Part shown: positions 28,201 to 37,619 of the stretch, piece by piece | Layout of the letters: every line of letters begins with the position of its first letter | Position numbering within the stretch: the stretch's first letter is position 1 | DNA from: Pseudacidovorax intermedius | GTDB lineage: Bacteria > Pseudomonadota > Gammaproteobacteria > Burkholderiales > Burkholderiaceae_C | Direction of reading: 5' to 3' | Length of the DNA stretch: 64,000 nucleotides | Assembly: GCF_001476815.1 (NCBI RefSeq) | Contig: NZ_LDSL01000018.1 | Coordinates: forward strand, 18,466 to 82,465 | Position numbers and translations under genes: made by a program | Notes under the pieces: model-generated | The model's input: the letters and a program-made list of their open reading frames with translations, nothing else | Told to the model about the DNA's origin: nothing | The model's database searches: none

Positions 28201-28286
28201 ACCCGGACGCCTTCCGCTTCGGGCCGCCGCCGAGCCAGGCGCCAAGGGCGGGCGACAATATTCTGGACTTCGATGCCAAGTACTGA
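25281..28286 (+). CDS. GfcC-GfcD (YjbG-YjbH) fusion, outer-membrane exopolysaccharide protein
   Basis: A 1001-residue exported protein. Residues 1-31 are a signal peptide ending ALAQ. Residues about 66-250 look like GfcC (YjbG): WLVPQEKLPQQYLRNVLLIHF, VVVVQPDGTLCHV and a C-terminal ASEGLIKFLG helix. A Pro/Ala-rich linker (about 250-305) leads to a GfcD/YjbH region from WGEIGLLQTPTARM (about 309) to the end, rich in alternating aromatic beta strands and with the typical RGATLDIAKRFDNG and EGSFDKGIYLSIPLD near the C terminus. In E. coli these are two genes. It likely forms an outer-membrane beta barrel with a periplasmic sugar-binding part. It overlaps gfcB by ATGA. Confidence 0.8.
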   Translation: MTTCERASRLHPLTLHLFAALCLGTAGGALAQNAAGTLPAAGTEATPTRPGERLSQWLLQQSPRPADPGVAWLVPQEKLPQQYLRNVLLIHFERSAAQRSGEDRAIRQRLLGWLHTLPATGRVALGIVDPRWLEVNPGQDPVAGDRARFVLPQDATGDVVVVQPDGTLCHVRHASGRWVGDYLRACGRLDGTDWAWIAQADGRTARMGVAAWNREAGVEPAPGAWVWAPPRSMEDMVAASEGLIKFLGTQGPAPSAARAAFQPVPTPNDGAATTPVPTPALPGGFAATGSLPAMPAAWPRPLDGSANDWGEIGLLQTPTARMSAAGEVRTSYSSVWPYSRLNVMFQPFDWMEAGFRYTSVSNREYGPQFPNQSYKDKSIDVKFRLLRESARVPELSLGFRDIGGTGLFSSEYFVANKRFGDLDVSLGIGWGYLGASGNISNPLRLISNRFATRPGSDNTGEANLNAYFRGPAALFGGVQWQTPWYPLTLKLEYDGNNYQNEPLANPLPRRSPLNVGLAYKLAQNVTLSAGFERGERFMIGLTVGGNLSTAQVPKLLDPPPPNFVPGAPANPPGWQETAAQIEAQTGWRVLRIAPNGDVLHLWVTDANTVYRDTRTERAVAVLHRDAPAAIRSFVIHYEERGLPLHAQAIARDEWVRARTEPLPPHLARDVTRRDYAPEPQPQPDTLLTPVAEGKPGQTGAAWLRPTDTFTFGVSPYFNQIIGGPNSFALVELGARASAQYNFSQQTWLQGTVNLRLADNYKGFTYDAPSGLPRVRTDQRLYLTTSRVTIPNLQLTHVGQLTKDQFYSVYGGYLEPMFAGVGAEWLYRPWGSRWAFGIDVNRVRQREFDQHLGLRDYRVNTGHASLYWNTGWNGVLVRVSAGQYLAGDRGATLDIAKRFDNGLTLGAYATKTNVSAAQFGEGSFDKGIYLSIPLDALLPRSSRSLIGFNWSPLTRDGGARLGRAVSLYDLTYIRDPDAFRFGPPPSQAPRAGDNILDFDAKY

Positions 28287-28430
28287 CGCCCTGGCCGCGG
28301 TTAGCATCCGCGCGCCGCGCAGCCACCCTGCGCGCCGCGCCTCGATTTCCCCTTGGGCGCCCACGGCCTCCATCGGCCCCTGCGCCCATTCTTCCCCTGC
28401 CCCCGACGCCCTCCGGTTCCCGTTGATTCC

Positions 28431-28865
28431 ATGAAGTCCCTCCTCGTCATCTGCGTCGGCAACATCTGCCGCAGCCCCATGGCCGAGGCCCTGCTGGCGC
28501 AGCAACTGCCCGACCTCAAGGTGAGTTCCGCCGGCACCGGCGCACTGATCGGCCATGCCGCCGACCCCATGGCCCAGACGCTCATGACCGAGCGCGGCAT
28601 CGACATCGGCCAGCATCGCGCCCGCCAGGTGAGCCGCGCCCTGTGCCAGGACAACGATCTCATCCTGACGATGGACGACGGCCAGAAGCGCTTCCTCGAG
28701 CAGACCTATCCCTTCGTGCGCGGCAAGGTCTACCGCATCGGCGAGGCCGCCAAGCTGAACGTGCCCGATCCCTACAAGCTCAGCCGCGACGCGTTCGAGA
28801 ACGCGCTGCAACTCATCGATGCCGGCGTCCAGCACTGGGCAGCGCGCATCCGCAAACTCTCATGA
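28431..28865 (+). CDS. wzb: Low-molecular-weight protein-tyrosine phosphatase (Wzb/Etp)
   Basis: A 144-residue phosphatase with the P-loop CVGNICRS (C8 nucleophile, R14) and the general acid D113 in NVPDPYK. This type removes phosphates from the tyrosine tail of its partner kinase, here the Wzc product encoded next with an ATGA overlap. The start at 28431 (MKSLLVICVGN) fits the family; longer forms run into GC-rich non-coding sequence. It is 144 bp downstream of the gfcCD stop. Confidence 0.94.
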   Translation: MKSLLVICVGNICRSPMAEALLAQQLPDLKVSSAGTGALIGHAADPMAQTLMTERGIDIGQHRARQVSRALCQDNDLILTMDDGQKRFLEQTYPFVRGKVYRIGEAAKLNVPDPYKLSRDAFENALQLIDAGVQHWAARIRKLS

Positions 28866-31117
28866 AGCCCCCTGCCTCCGCGGCCAGCCCCATGCAAACC
28901 ACCCCCGCCCACGCCGTCGACAAGGATGACGACGAGATCCATCTGGCCGAGTATTTCGACATCCTGGTCGACAACAAGTGGCTGGTGGCCGGCATCACCG
29001 CACTGGCCCTGGTCCTCGGCGCCGCCTATGCGCTGCTGTCCACGCCCATCTACCAGTCCAACCTGCTGATCCAGGTCGAGGACGCGGCCCCCGACGCCAA
29101 GGGCTTCCTGGGCGACGCGTCCAGCCTGTTCGAGGTGAAGACGCCCGCCACCGGCGAGATCCAGGTGCTGCGTTCGCGCCTGGTCATCGGCGGCGCGGTG
29201 GATGCCACACGCTTCTACATCGATGCCAAGCCGGACTACGTGCCGCTGGTGGGCGAATGGCTGTCGCGCCGCGCCAAGTCGCTGTCCAAGCCGCTGTCCT
29301 TCCCGGGGCTGAGCGGCCATGTGTACGGCACCGAGAAGATCGCCGTCGGCCGCTTCGTCGTGCCGGCCGAGCTGGAAGACCAGAAGCCCTTCATCGTGGA
29401 AGCGCTGGGCGACGGCCGCTACGAGCTCACGCATCCCGACCTCGACCAGCCGATCACCGGCCGCGTCGGCGAACAGGTGGTGCACAAGACGCCCCTGGGC
29501 GACATCGAGATCAAGATCGACACGCTGGACGCCCTGCCCGGCGCCAAGTTCGTCGTGCACCGCTACTCGCGCCTGCGCACCATCGAGGACCTCCAGCGCC
29601 GCATCCAGCCGAGCGAGCAGGGCCGGCAGTCCAACGTGATCAGCGTGGCGCTGGAAGACAGCGACCGCGCGCGCCTGACGTCCATCCTGAACGCGGTCGC
29701 GGCCCAGTACGTCGAACAGAACCGCGAGCGCAAGGCCGCCGAAGCCGAACGCACGCTGGGCTTCCTGGACGAACAGTTGCCCGAGTTCAAGAAGCAGCTC
29801 GAGCGCTCGGAGGACGCGTACACCCGCTTCCGCAACCAGAATTCCACCGTCGCCTTCGACGAGGAGGCCAAGGGCACGCTGGCGCAGATCGTCGAACTCC
29901 AGGGCAAGCTGCTCGAGGCACAGCAGAAACGCCGCGAGCTGGCGTCGCTCTACACCGCCAACCATCCGCGCATCCAGACCATCGACCAGCAGATCGGGCT
30001 GATCCAGAAGGATATCAATGCCCTCAACGCCCGCGTGGGACGCATGCCCACCATCCAGCAGGACGCCTTCCGCTTCGAGCGCGACGTGCGCGTGGGCAGC
30101 CAGCTCTACCAGTCGCTGCTGAACAACTCGCTGCAGTTGCGCCTGGTCAAGGAAGGCAAGACCGGCAACGTGCGCCTGCTCGACCCGGCCGTCCCGCCGC
30201 GCCTGCCCGTCAAGCCGCAGAAGGGCCTGATCGTGGCCCTGGCCGGCGTGCTGGGCCTGCTGGCCGGCGTCGCCCTGGCCTTCGTGCGCAGCATGTTCTT
30301 CAGCGGCATCCGCAACCCGCAGGAGATCGAGAACCACACCGGTATGAGCGTGATGTCGGTGATCCCGTACACCGCCGAGCAGGGTGCGCTGGAAGCCCGC
30401 ATGGAGACGGGCCAGAAGGGCGTGCACGTGCTGACGGTGACCAATCCCGACAGCACGGCCGTCGAGAGCGTGCGCAGCCTGCGCATCGCGCTGCAGTTCG
30501 CGCTGCTCGAAGGCGAGAACAACCGCGTGCTGATCACCGGCCCGACGCCTGGCATCGGCAAGAGCTTCGTCTCGGCCAATTTCGCCGCCATCATGGCCGC
30601 GGCCGGCAAGCGGGTGCTGCTGATGGACGCCGACATGCGCAAGGGCTACATCAACAAGCAGTTCGGCCTCAAGCGCGAAGGCGGCCTGTCGGAACTGCTG
30701 CTGGGCGACCTGACGCTCGAGCAGGCCGTGCATGCCCAGGTGGTGCCCAACCTGGACGTGATGACCACGGGCCGCTATCCGCCCAACCCGGCGGACATGC
30801 TGCTCTCCGACACCTTCGGCCGCCTGCTGGACACGCTGTCCGCCCAGTACGACCTGGTGGTCATGGACGCGCCGCCGGTGCTGGTGGCCGCCGATGCGGC
30901 CGCCGCCGGCGCCCATGCAGCGGTGGTGCTGCTGGTGGCCCGCGCCGACCAGACCCAGATGGGCGAGCTGGTCGAGAGCACCAAACGCCTGCGCCAGGGC
31001 AACGTCACGCCGGCCGGCGTGGTGTTCAACGCCATGGACATGACGCGCCGCCACTACGGCAGCCAGGGCTACCGCTACGGCGGCTACCGCTACACCGAGT
31101 ACAAGTACAAGAGCTGA
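28862..31117 (+). CDS. wzc: Exopolysaccharide co-polymerase and BY-type tyrosine kinase (Wzc/Etk)
   Basis: A 751-residue inner-membrane protein that sets chain length and drives export of surface polysaccharide. Membrane helices are at about 41-60 and 456-476, with the Wzz domain and coiled coil (about 280-400) in the periplasm. The cytoplasmic kinase has Walker A GPTPGIGKS (K567), Walker A' LLMDADMR (about 587-593), and Walker B DLVVMDAPP (about 664-672). The C-terminal 21 residues hold seven tyrosines as the autophosphorylation cluster. It should work with the Wzb phosphatase and the Wza channel encoded beside it. Confidence 0.95.
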   Translation: MKPPASAASPMQTTPAHAVDKDDDEIHLAEYFDILVDNKWLVAGITALALVLGAAYALLSTPIYQSNLLIQVEDAAPDAKGFLGDASSLFEVKTPATGEIQVLRSRLVIGGAVDATRFYIDAKPDYVPLVGEWLSRRAKSLSKPLSFPGLSGHVYGTEKIAVGRFVVPAELEDQKPFIVEALGDGRYELTHPDLDQPITGRVGEQVVHKTPLGDIEIKIDTLDALPGAKFVVHRYSRLRTIEDLQRRIQPSEQGRQSNVISVALEDSDRARLTSILNAVAAQYVEQNRERKAAEAERTLGFLDEQLPEFKKQLERSEDAYTRFRNQNSTVAFDEEAKGTLAQIVELQGKLLEAQQKRRELASLYTANHPRIQTIDQQIGLIQKDINALNARVGRMPTIQQDAFRFERDVRVGSQLYQSLLNNSLQLRLVKEGKTGNVRLLDPAVPPRLPVKPQKGLIVALAGVLGLLAGVALAFVRSMFFSGIRNPQEIENHTGMSVMSVIPYTAEQGALEARMETGQKGVHVLTVTNPDSTAVESVRSLRIALQFALLEGENNRVLITGPTPGIGKSFVSANFAAIMAAAGKRVLLMDADMRKGYINKQFGLKREGGLSELLLGDLTLEQAVHAQVVPNLDVMTTGRYPPNPADMLLSDTFGRLLDTLSAQYDLVVMDAPPVLVAADAAAAGAHAAVVLLVARADQTQMGELVESTKRLRQGNVTPAGVVFNAMDMTRRHYGSQGYRYGGYRYTEYKYKS

Positions 31118-31210
31118 TCACGGCGGGCCCCTCGGCCGCTGCCTGCCACAGCACGGCGGTGGCGGACCGGCTCGCGGTTCGCACCGGCTTCGCGCTGCCG
31201 CACAGGCAAA

Positions 31211-31236
31211 AAAAGACCGCCCTCGGGCGGTCTTTT
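31211..31236. terminator. Bidirectional terminator between wzc and wza
   Basis: An 11-bp stem with a 4-nt loop, flanked by A and T runs on both sides. It lies between the convergent wzc and wza genes and can end both transcripts. Confidence 0.85.
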
Positions 31237-31282
31237 CGTTGGCCGGGCGCAGAAGCCTTCCGGCCGCGCTCAACGCAAGGGC

Positions 31283-32443
31283 TTACCAGCCGCGCGCGCG
31301 GTCGATGGTCTCGCTGCCCACGTTGACGGCCGAAGCCGAGGGCAGGATCAGGCTGATCACGCGGTTCCAGCGCACCAGCGGCACGGGGTCGATGTAGACC
31401 ACGTCCTGGGGCCGCAGCGGGAACTGGCTGGCCAGGGCCAGCGCGGCGGGATTCTTGGCGTCGAGCTGGAAGATGGCCGGAGAGCCGGTCACGCCCTTGC
31501 GGATCACGTAGATCTGTCCCGGGTTCGAGGTATCGAGCGACGGACCGCCGGCTTCGCCCAGGGCCTCGTTGAGCATCAGCCGACCGGAGCCGCGCAGCGC
31601 GAGCGCGGTGGGCCGCAGCACCTCGCCCATCACGTAGATCTTGGTGTCCTCGCGCGTGCCCACGTAGATCGTGTCGCCGTTGCGCAGCGGGATGTCGGTG
31701 AGGTCATGGCCGGCCTCGCGCAGCGCGGGCAGGTCGATGCGGGTCGAGCGGCCGCCGCGCGTCAGCACGATCGACGAGCGGTCGCCCGCATCGACGATGC
31801 CGCCCGCACGGTTGATGGCCTCGGCCGCCGTCATCGGCAGGTCGGTGAAGATCTGCGAGCCCGGCGTGCGAACCTGGCCCTCCACATAGGCGCGGCGGCT
31901 GCGGAAGGACTGGATGCGCACCGTGACCTGGGGGCTCTGGATGTTGCGTGCCAGACGCCGTGCCAGCAGGTCCGATGCCTCGGACTCGGTCAGCCCCTCG
32001 AGCTTGACCCGGCCGACGTAGGGGAAGGAAATCTCGCCATTGCCAGCGACGATGAACCCGGGCGCCACGCTCACGCCCGTCGGGTCCACGGACTGCGAAA
32101 TCACCGCGCCGGCATTCGGCAGCAGCTCGGGATGGTCATACACGATCACGCCCACCACGTCGCCCGGGCCGATGGTGTACGGGTCGGGCTTGCCGAACAG
32201 CGCCTGCACGTCCGCCGGCACGCCCTTCGGGGCGAACTGCTGCAGCGTGCGCACCAGCGCGGTCGTGATCGGGGTGATGCGGCCTTCGGGCGCCTCGTCG
32301 GGCACGTACTGGAACTTGGGCGGCAGTTCGCTCTGGTCGGCATACGGCCCGACCGGTCCCGGCCCCGGGATCACCGTGCAGCCCTGCAAGGCCGCGGCCG
32401 CCGCCAATGCCGTCCAGGCCGGCACATTCACTGGGAATTTCAA
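31283..32443 (-). CDS. gfcE: Polysaccharide export outer-membrane lipoprotein (Wza/GfcE)
   Basis: A 386-residue outer-membrane lipoprotein of the Wza family, forming the channel for capsule or exopolysaccharide. From the TTG at 32443 the product begins MKFPVNVPAWTALAAAAALQGC, a compact lipobox signal; AGG lies 8 bp upstream. An ATG at 32479 is possible but gives a long charged leader with no ribosome-binding site. The Poly_export domain (YTIGPGDVVGVIVYDHPELL) and two SLBB-type domains (VYVEGQV-like region and IYVMGEVLRPTALALRGSGRLMLNEALGEAGG) follow. It runs against the other module genes and downstream of hisF. Confidence 0.9.
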   Translation of the reverse strand: MKFPVNVPAWTALAAAAALQGCTVIPGPGPVGPYADQSELPPKFQYVPDEAPEGRITPITTALVRTLQQFAPKGVPADVQALFGKPDPYTIGPGDVVGVIVYDHPELLPNAGAVISQSVDPTGVSVAPGFIVAGNGEISFPYVGRVKLEGLTESEASDLLARRLARNIQSPQVTVRIQSFRSRRAYVEGQVRTPGSQIFTDLPMTAAEAINRAGGIVDAGDRSSIVLTRGGRSTRIDLPALREAGHDLTDIPLRNGDTIYVGTREDTKIYVMGEVLRPTALALRGSGRLMLNEALGEAGGPSLDTSNPGQIYVIRKGVTGSPAIFQLDAKNPAALALASQFPLRPQDVVYIDPVPLVRWNRVISLILPSASAVNVGSETIDRARGW

Positions 32444-32564
32444 GTCAACTACCTGTTCTGATCGTGGAATGCGCGCCATGCAAGGCGCGGCGCGCGCAGT
32501 GCGGCGGCGAGAGGGTTGTCTCTGCCCCGCGGATGATATTCGGCTTTGCGGCCCGCTCCGGCGC

Positions 32565-33344
<780 letters not shown>

Positions 33345-33351
33345 GGCGGGA

Positions 33352-34209
33352 TCAGGCGGTCGGAGAAGAGGAAGGCCGGGCGTCGAGCTGCTGCCACAGC
33401 AACGTCGCGGCGCCGGGGGCAAGCTCGATCGGCGCGTCGATGGCCGCGGCCTCGACGCACAGCATGTGGCGCCAGCCGTCGGCCGGCATGTCGGCCAGGC
33501 GAGCGCACAGCGCGGGGCCGGGGTTCCAGACCACCGTCTGCGGGCAGTCGGGCGACGACGCGATGTGCAGGTCGCCGCGCGGCTGCCGCAGCACCAGCGG
33601 CTGTGCGGGCGCGCCGTAGACGCTGTCGAATTCCTCGCCGAAGCCGACAGCATCGCGCGTCTCGGTGGCGCGCGCGTCGCGCACGGCGTCCCAGCACGGC
33701 GCGCCCTGCAGGCCCAGCAGACGCGCATCGGCCAGTTCGTCGACGCGCAGGTAGGTATGCAGTGCCGCGGTGAAGGACCAGGGCGCAACCCCGGTGTTGG
33801 CGACCTGCAGCGCGATGCGCAGCACGCCCGCCCGCGGCACGCTCAGCGTCAGGTCGAGGCCGAAGCGCTCGGGCCAGAAGGCGCGGGTCGCGTCGCTGTC
33901 CGTGAGCCGGAGCGTCCAGGCGTCGGGCGCCGTCTCCCCGGCGAAGGTCCACGGCAGGTTGCGGGCGAAGCCGTGCTTGGGCAGCGGCCCGCGCTGGTTG
34001 AACTGGGGAAAGCAGATGGGCACGCCGCCGCGGATCGCCGAACGGCCGTCGAACAGCGCCGTCGGACTGAGGTACAGCCGCTCGGTGCCGTCGGCGTCCT
34101 GCCACGACAGCAGATGGCCGCCATGCAGCGCGACCACGAGGCGGTCGCCGGTGCGGGCCGAGAGTTCGACGGCCGGCTGGCCGCGGACGATGGTCTCGCG
34201 GTGGCTCAC
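33352..34209 (-). CDS. D-hexose-6-phosphate mutarotase (YeaD/aldose 1-epimerase fold)
   Basis: A 285-residue enzyme of the aldose 1-epimerase superfamily. YeaD-type motifs are [38 protein letters not shown], the [13 protein letters not shown] region with the catalytic-type His, and EFDSVYGAP. It should speed the interconversion of alpha and beta hexose 6-phosphates. It is packed between hisA and hisF (7 bp before hisF), an unusual place for a sugar enzyme; a link to histidine synthesis is not known. Confidence 0.88.
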   Translation of the reverse strand: MSHRETIVRGQPAVELSARTGDRLVVALHGGHLLSWQDADGTERLYLSPTALFDGRSAIRGGVPICFPQFNQRGPLPKHGFARNLPWTFAGETAPDAWTLRLTDSDATRAFWPERFGLDLTLSVPRAGVLRIALQVANTGVAPWSFTAALHTYLRVDELADARLLGLQGAPCWDAVRDARATETRDAVGFGEEFDSVYGAPAQPLVLRQPRGDLHIASSPDCPQTVVWNPGPALCARLADMPADGWRHMLCVEAAAIDAPIELAPGAATLLWQQLDARPSSSPTA

Positions 34210-34263
34210 TGCACGGGCCTCTTGCAGGCGAAAGGCGGGCGCGGACCGGCGCGCATCGGGCGC

Positions 34264-35010
34264 TCAGGCCGCATTGGCCAGTTCGTCCGCACGGGCCTGG
34301 GCCTGGCCGAAGTCCAGATCGCCCGAATAGATGGCGCGGCCGCAGATCACGCCTTCCACGCCCTCGCCTTCGACCGCGCACAGCTGCTCGATGTCGGCGA
34401 TGTTGGACAGGCCGCCGGAAGCGATCACCGGGATGGTCAGCGCCTGCGCGAGCTTCACGGTGGCGTCGATGTTGATGCCCGAGAGCATGCCGTCGCGGCC
34501 GATGTCGGTGTAGATGATCGACTCGACGCCGTAGTCCTCGAACTTCCTGCCCAGGTCCACCACCTCGTGGCCGGTGAGCTTGCTCCAGCCGTCGGTGGCC
34601 ACCTTGCCGTCCTTGGCGTCCAGGCCCACGATGATGTGGCCGCCGAAGGCCACGCAGGCGTCCTTCAGGAAGCCGGGGTTCTTCACGGCGGCGGTGCCGA
34701 TGATCACGTAGCGCAGGCCGTCGTCGATGTAGCGCTCGATGGTGTCCAGGTCGCGGATGCCGCCGCCCAGCTGCACCGGGATGTCGTCACCCACCTCGCG
34801 CAGGATCGCCTTGATGGCCGCATGGTTCTGCGGCTTGCCGGCGAAGGCGCCGTTCAGGTCCACCAGGTGCAGGCGGCGGGCGCCGGCCTGGACCCACTTG
34901 CGCGCCATGGCCGCGGGGTCTTCGCTGAAGACGGTCGATTGGTCCATGTCGCCCTGCTTGAGCCGAACGCAATGGCCGTCCTTGAGATCGATGGCGGGAA
35001 TGAGGAGCAT
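34264..35010 (-). CDS. hisA: ProFAR isomerase (phosphoribosylformimino-AICAR isomerase)
   Basis: A 248-residue TIM-barrel isomerase of histidine synthesis. Motifs: [24 protein letters not shown] with catalytic D8, [36 protein letters not shown] with the second Asp, and [14 protein letters not shown]. Its place between hisH and the mutarotase gene follows the usual his order. Confidence 0.97.
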   Translation of the reverse strand: MLLIPAIDLKDGHCVRLKQGDMDQSTVFSEDPAAMARKWVQAGARRLHLVDLNGAFAGKPQNHAAIKAILREVGDDIPVQLGGGIRDLDTIERYIDDGLRYVIIGTAAVKNPGFLKDACVAFGGHIIVGLDAKDGKVATDGWSKLTGHEVVDLGRKFEDYGVESIIYTDIGRDGMLSGINIDATVKLAQALTIPVIASGGLSNIADIEQLCAVEGEGVEGVICGRAIYSGDLDFGQAQARADELANAA

Positions 35011-35142
35011 GATGAGGCGCTGAAACGTGCCGGGAACGAACGAGGAGGAATGCGAAAGGAACCGGTTTCGACGCGGCCGCCGGGCGCTGCCTCGCGGGAC
35101 ACGCGGGCGCCCACCGCAACGGCGGCGGTCGGCATGGCCGAT

Positions 35143-35799
35143 TCAGGGAGTCCAGTGGAGGAAGTTCCGGTAGAGCTGCAGACCGTGGTCGGCGCTCTTC
35201 TCCGGGTGGAATTGGGTCGCAAAAATGTTATCGCGCGCCACTGCGGCGGTAAAGCGGCCGCCGTAGTCGGCCTCGCCCACGCTGTGCGCCGCGTCCTGCG
35301 GCCGGGCATAGAAGCTGTGGACGAAATAGAACCATTCGTTGTCGGGAATGCCTTGCCACATGGCATGTGGCCGGGCCTGCTGCACCTGGTTCCAGCCCAT
35401 CTGCGGCACCTTGAAATGGCTGCCGTCGGGCTGCAGGCGACCTGCCAGCTGGAAGCGCCGCACCTCGCCGGCAATCAGGTTCAGGCCGTCGCTGGGCCCT
35501 TCTTCGCTGCGGCCCAGCAGCATCTGCATGCCCACGCACACGCCGAACAGCGGCTTGCTGGCCGCCGCCTCGAGCACCGAGGCCAGCAGGCCCGACTCGC
35601 GCAGCTCGCGCATGCAGTCGGGCATGGCGCCCTGGCCGGGCAGCACCACGCGGGTGGCGGCGCGCACGACCTCGGGGTCGGCCGTCACGTGCACCTCCAC
35701 GCCCGCGGCATCGGCCGCATGGCGCACGGCCTGGGACACGGACCAGAGGTTGCCCATGCCGTAGTCCACCACGGCGACGCTGTTCTTCATCGGAGTCAT
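35143..35799 (-). CDS. hisH: Imidazole glycerol phosphate synthase, glutaminase subunit
   Basis: A 218-residue class I glutamine amidotransferase that feeds ammonia to HisF. The nucleophile is the Cys in [13 protein letters not shown], and the His-Glu pair is in [14 protein letters not shown]. The N-terminal [14 protein letters not shown] is standard. An ATG three codons in (35790) is an alternative start. A 132-bp gap, longer than elsewhere in the cluster, separates it from hisA and shows no gene. Confidence 0.96.
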   Translation of the reverse strand: MTPMKNSVAVVDYGMGNLWSVSQAVRHAADAAGVEVHVTADPEVVRAATRVVLPGQGAMPDCMRELRESGLLASVLEAAASKPLFGVCVGMQMLLGRSEEGPSDGLNLIAGEVRRFQLAGRLQPDGSHFKVPQMGWNQVQQARPHAMWQGIPDNEWFYFVHSFYARPQDAAHSVGEADYGGRFTAAVARDNIFATQFHPEKSADHGLQLYRNFLHWTP

Positions 35800-35842
35800 T
35801 CGGGTCGGAAAGGACCGGTCGGGCGACGGTGCGCCAGGAGGT

Positions 35843-36490
35843 TTACAGGGAGCCCTTGGTGGAGGGAATCACGCCGGCTGAGCGCGGATCCAGCTCGAGC
35901 GCGGCGCGCACGGCGCGGGCGAAGGCCTTGAAGATCGTCTCGCACTGATGGTGCGCGTTGACGCCCTTGAGGTTGTCGATGTGCAGCGTCACGCCGGCAT
36001 GGTTGACGAAACCCTGGAAGAACTCGAAGGCCAGCTGGGTGTCGAAGCCGCCGATGCTGCCGCTGGTGAAGCGCACGTCCATGTGCAGCCCGGGACGGCC
36101 CGAGAAGTCGACCACCACGCGCGACAGCGCCTCGTCCAGCGGCACGTAGGCATGGCCGTAGCGGCGGATGCCCTTCTTGTCGCCCACGGCGCGGGCGACG
36201 GCCTGGCCCAGGGTGATGCCGACGTCTTCCACGGTGTGATGGCCATCGATGTGCAGGTCGCCCTCGCAGTGCACGTCCAGGTCGATCAGGCCGTGGCGGG
36301 CGATCTGGTCGAGCATGTGGTCGAAGAAGCCGATGCCGGTGGCCAGCTGGGCCCGGCCGCTGCCGTCGAGGTCGATGCGCACGCGGATCTTCGTCTCGGC
36401 GGTGTTGCGCGCGACGTCGGCCACGCGGGCCGGGGGCTGGGCATTGCCGGCGGCGGCAACGATGGCGTCGGGAGCCGTGGGGGTGTTCAT
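35843..36490 (-). CDS. hisB: Imidazoleglycerol-phosphate dehydratase
   Basis: A 215-residue manganese enzyme. The two metal-binding His motifs are present ([40 protein letters not shown] and [32 protein letters not shown]). It is the stand-alone dehydratase, without the phosphatase domain fused in E. coli HisB. The N-terminal 25 residues are a poorly conserved extension. Its ATG overlaps the hisC stop (ATGA). Confidence 0.96.
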   Translation of the reverse strand: MNTPTAPDAIVAAAGNAQPPARVADVARNTAETKIRVRIDLDGSGRAQLATGIGFFDHMLDQIARHGLIDLDVHCEGDLHIDGHHTVEDVGITLGQAVARAVGDKKGIRRYGHAYVPLDEALSRVVVDFSGRPGLHMDVRFTSGSIGGFDTQLAFEFFQGFVNHAGVTLHIDNLKGVNAHHQCETIFKAFARAVRAALELDPRSAGVIPSTKGSL

Positions 36491-37599
36491 AGGGAGGCCT
36501 GGAGGGCGGCCAGCATGCGCGCGTTGTCGTCGGGCGTGCCGACCGTCAGGCGCAGGCAGTTGGCCAGCAGAGGGTGCATTTTAGAAACGTTCTTGATGAG
36601 GACGCCGCGCGCCTTCATGCCCGCGAAGGCGGCGTCGGCGTCGGGCACGCGCAGCAGCACCATGTTGGCCTCGCTGGGCCACACCTTCACCCCTGGCAGT
36701 GCCTGCAGCGCCTCGACCAGGCGGGAGCGCTCCAGGCGGATGGTCTGGGCCTGGGCCTCGAACACCTCGGCATGCTCGAGCGCGAAGAGCGCGCATTCGG
36801 CATTGAGCACGCTGATGTTGTAGGGCGGCCGCACCTTGTCGATCTCGGCGGCCAGCGCCTCGGGCGCCAGCAGGTAGCCCAGGCGCACGCCGGCCAACCC
36901 GAACTTGCTGAGGGTGCGCATCAGCACGACATGGCCATGGGCCGCCGGGTCGCGGCGGATTTCGTCCAGCCAGCTGTGGGCGGCGAAGGGCTGGTAGGCC
37001 TCGTCGATCACCACCAGGCCGCCCTGCGCGCCCTGGGCCGCGATCAGCCGGCGCATGGCGGCGGCGTCGAACAGGTTGGCGGTCGGGTTGTTGGGATAGG
37101 CCAGGTAGAGCAGCGCCGGCTTGTGCTGGGCAATGGCGGCCAGCATGGCCACCTCGTCCAGCTGGAAGTCGGCGTCCAGCGGCACGCCCACGAAATCCAG
37201 GCCCTGCAGCTGCGCACTGAGCGCATACATCACGAAGCCGGGCAGCGGCGCCAGGATGGTGGCGCCGGGCTGGTCGCAGGCGATGCCCAGCAGCGAGATC
37301 AGTTCGTCGGAGCCGTTGCCCAGCACCAGCGACTGGCCCGAAGGCAGGTCCACATGGGCGGCGATGGCGGCCTTGAGCCGCTGCGCCTCGTCGCCGGGAT
37401 AGCGGTTGACGGCCAGGGCGCCCAGGCGGGCGCCCAGCGCGGCCTGCAGCGCGGGCGGCAGGCCGTAGGGGTTCTCCATCGCGTCGAGCTTGAGCAGGCC
37501 CTCGGCGGACTGCACGACGTAGGCATGCATGTCGCGCACGTCGGGGCGGATGCGGTCGAGGGCGCGGCGGGTGAGGTCGGAAGTGGGGGCAGTGGTCAT
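36487..37599 (-). CDS. hisC: Histidinol-phosphate aminotransferase
   Basis: A 370-residue PLP-dependent fold-type I aminotransferase. Motifs: [48 protein letters not shown], and the PLP-lysine motif [15 protein letters not shown]. It moves an amino group from glutamate to imidazole acetol phosphate. It is followed by hisB with a 4-bp overlap and preceded by the small secreted-protein gene. Confidence 0.96.
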   Translation of the reverse strand: MTTAPTSDLTRRALDRIRPDVRDMHAYVVQSAEGLLKLDAMENPYGLPPALQAALGARLGALAVNRYPGDEAQRLKAAIAAHVDLPSGQSLVLGNGSDELISLLGIACDQPGATILAPLPGFVMYALSAQLQGLDFVGVPLDADFQLDEVAMLAAIAQHKPALLYLAYPNNPTANLFDAAAMRRLIAAQGAQGGLVVIDEAYQPFAAHSWLDEIRRDPAAHGHVVLMRTLSKFGLAGVRLGYLLAPEALAAEIDKVRPPYNISVLNAECALFALEHAEVFEAQAQTIRLERSRLVEALQALPGVKVWPSEANMVLLRVPDADAAFAGMKARGVLIKNVSKMHPLLANCLRLTVGTPDDNARMLAALQASL

Positions 37600-37619
37600 G
37601 GATGCGGGCGCCGGGGCGC

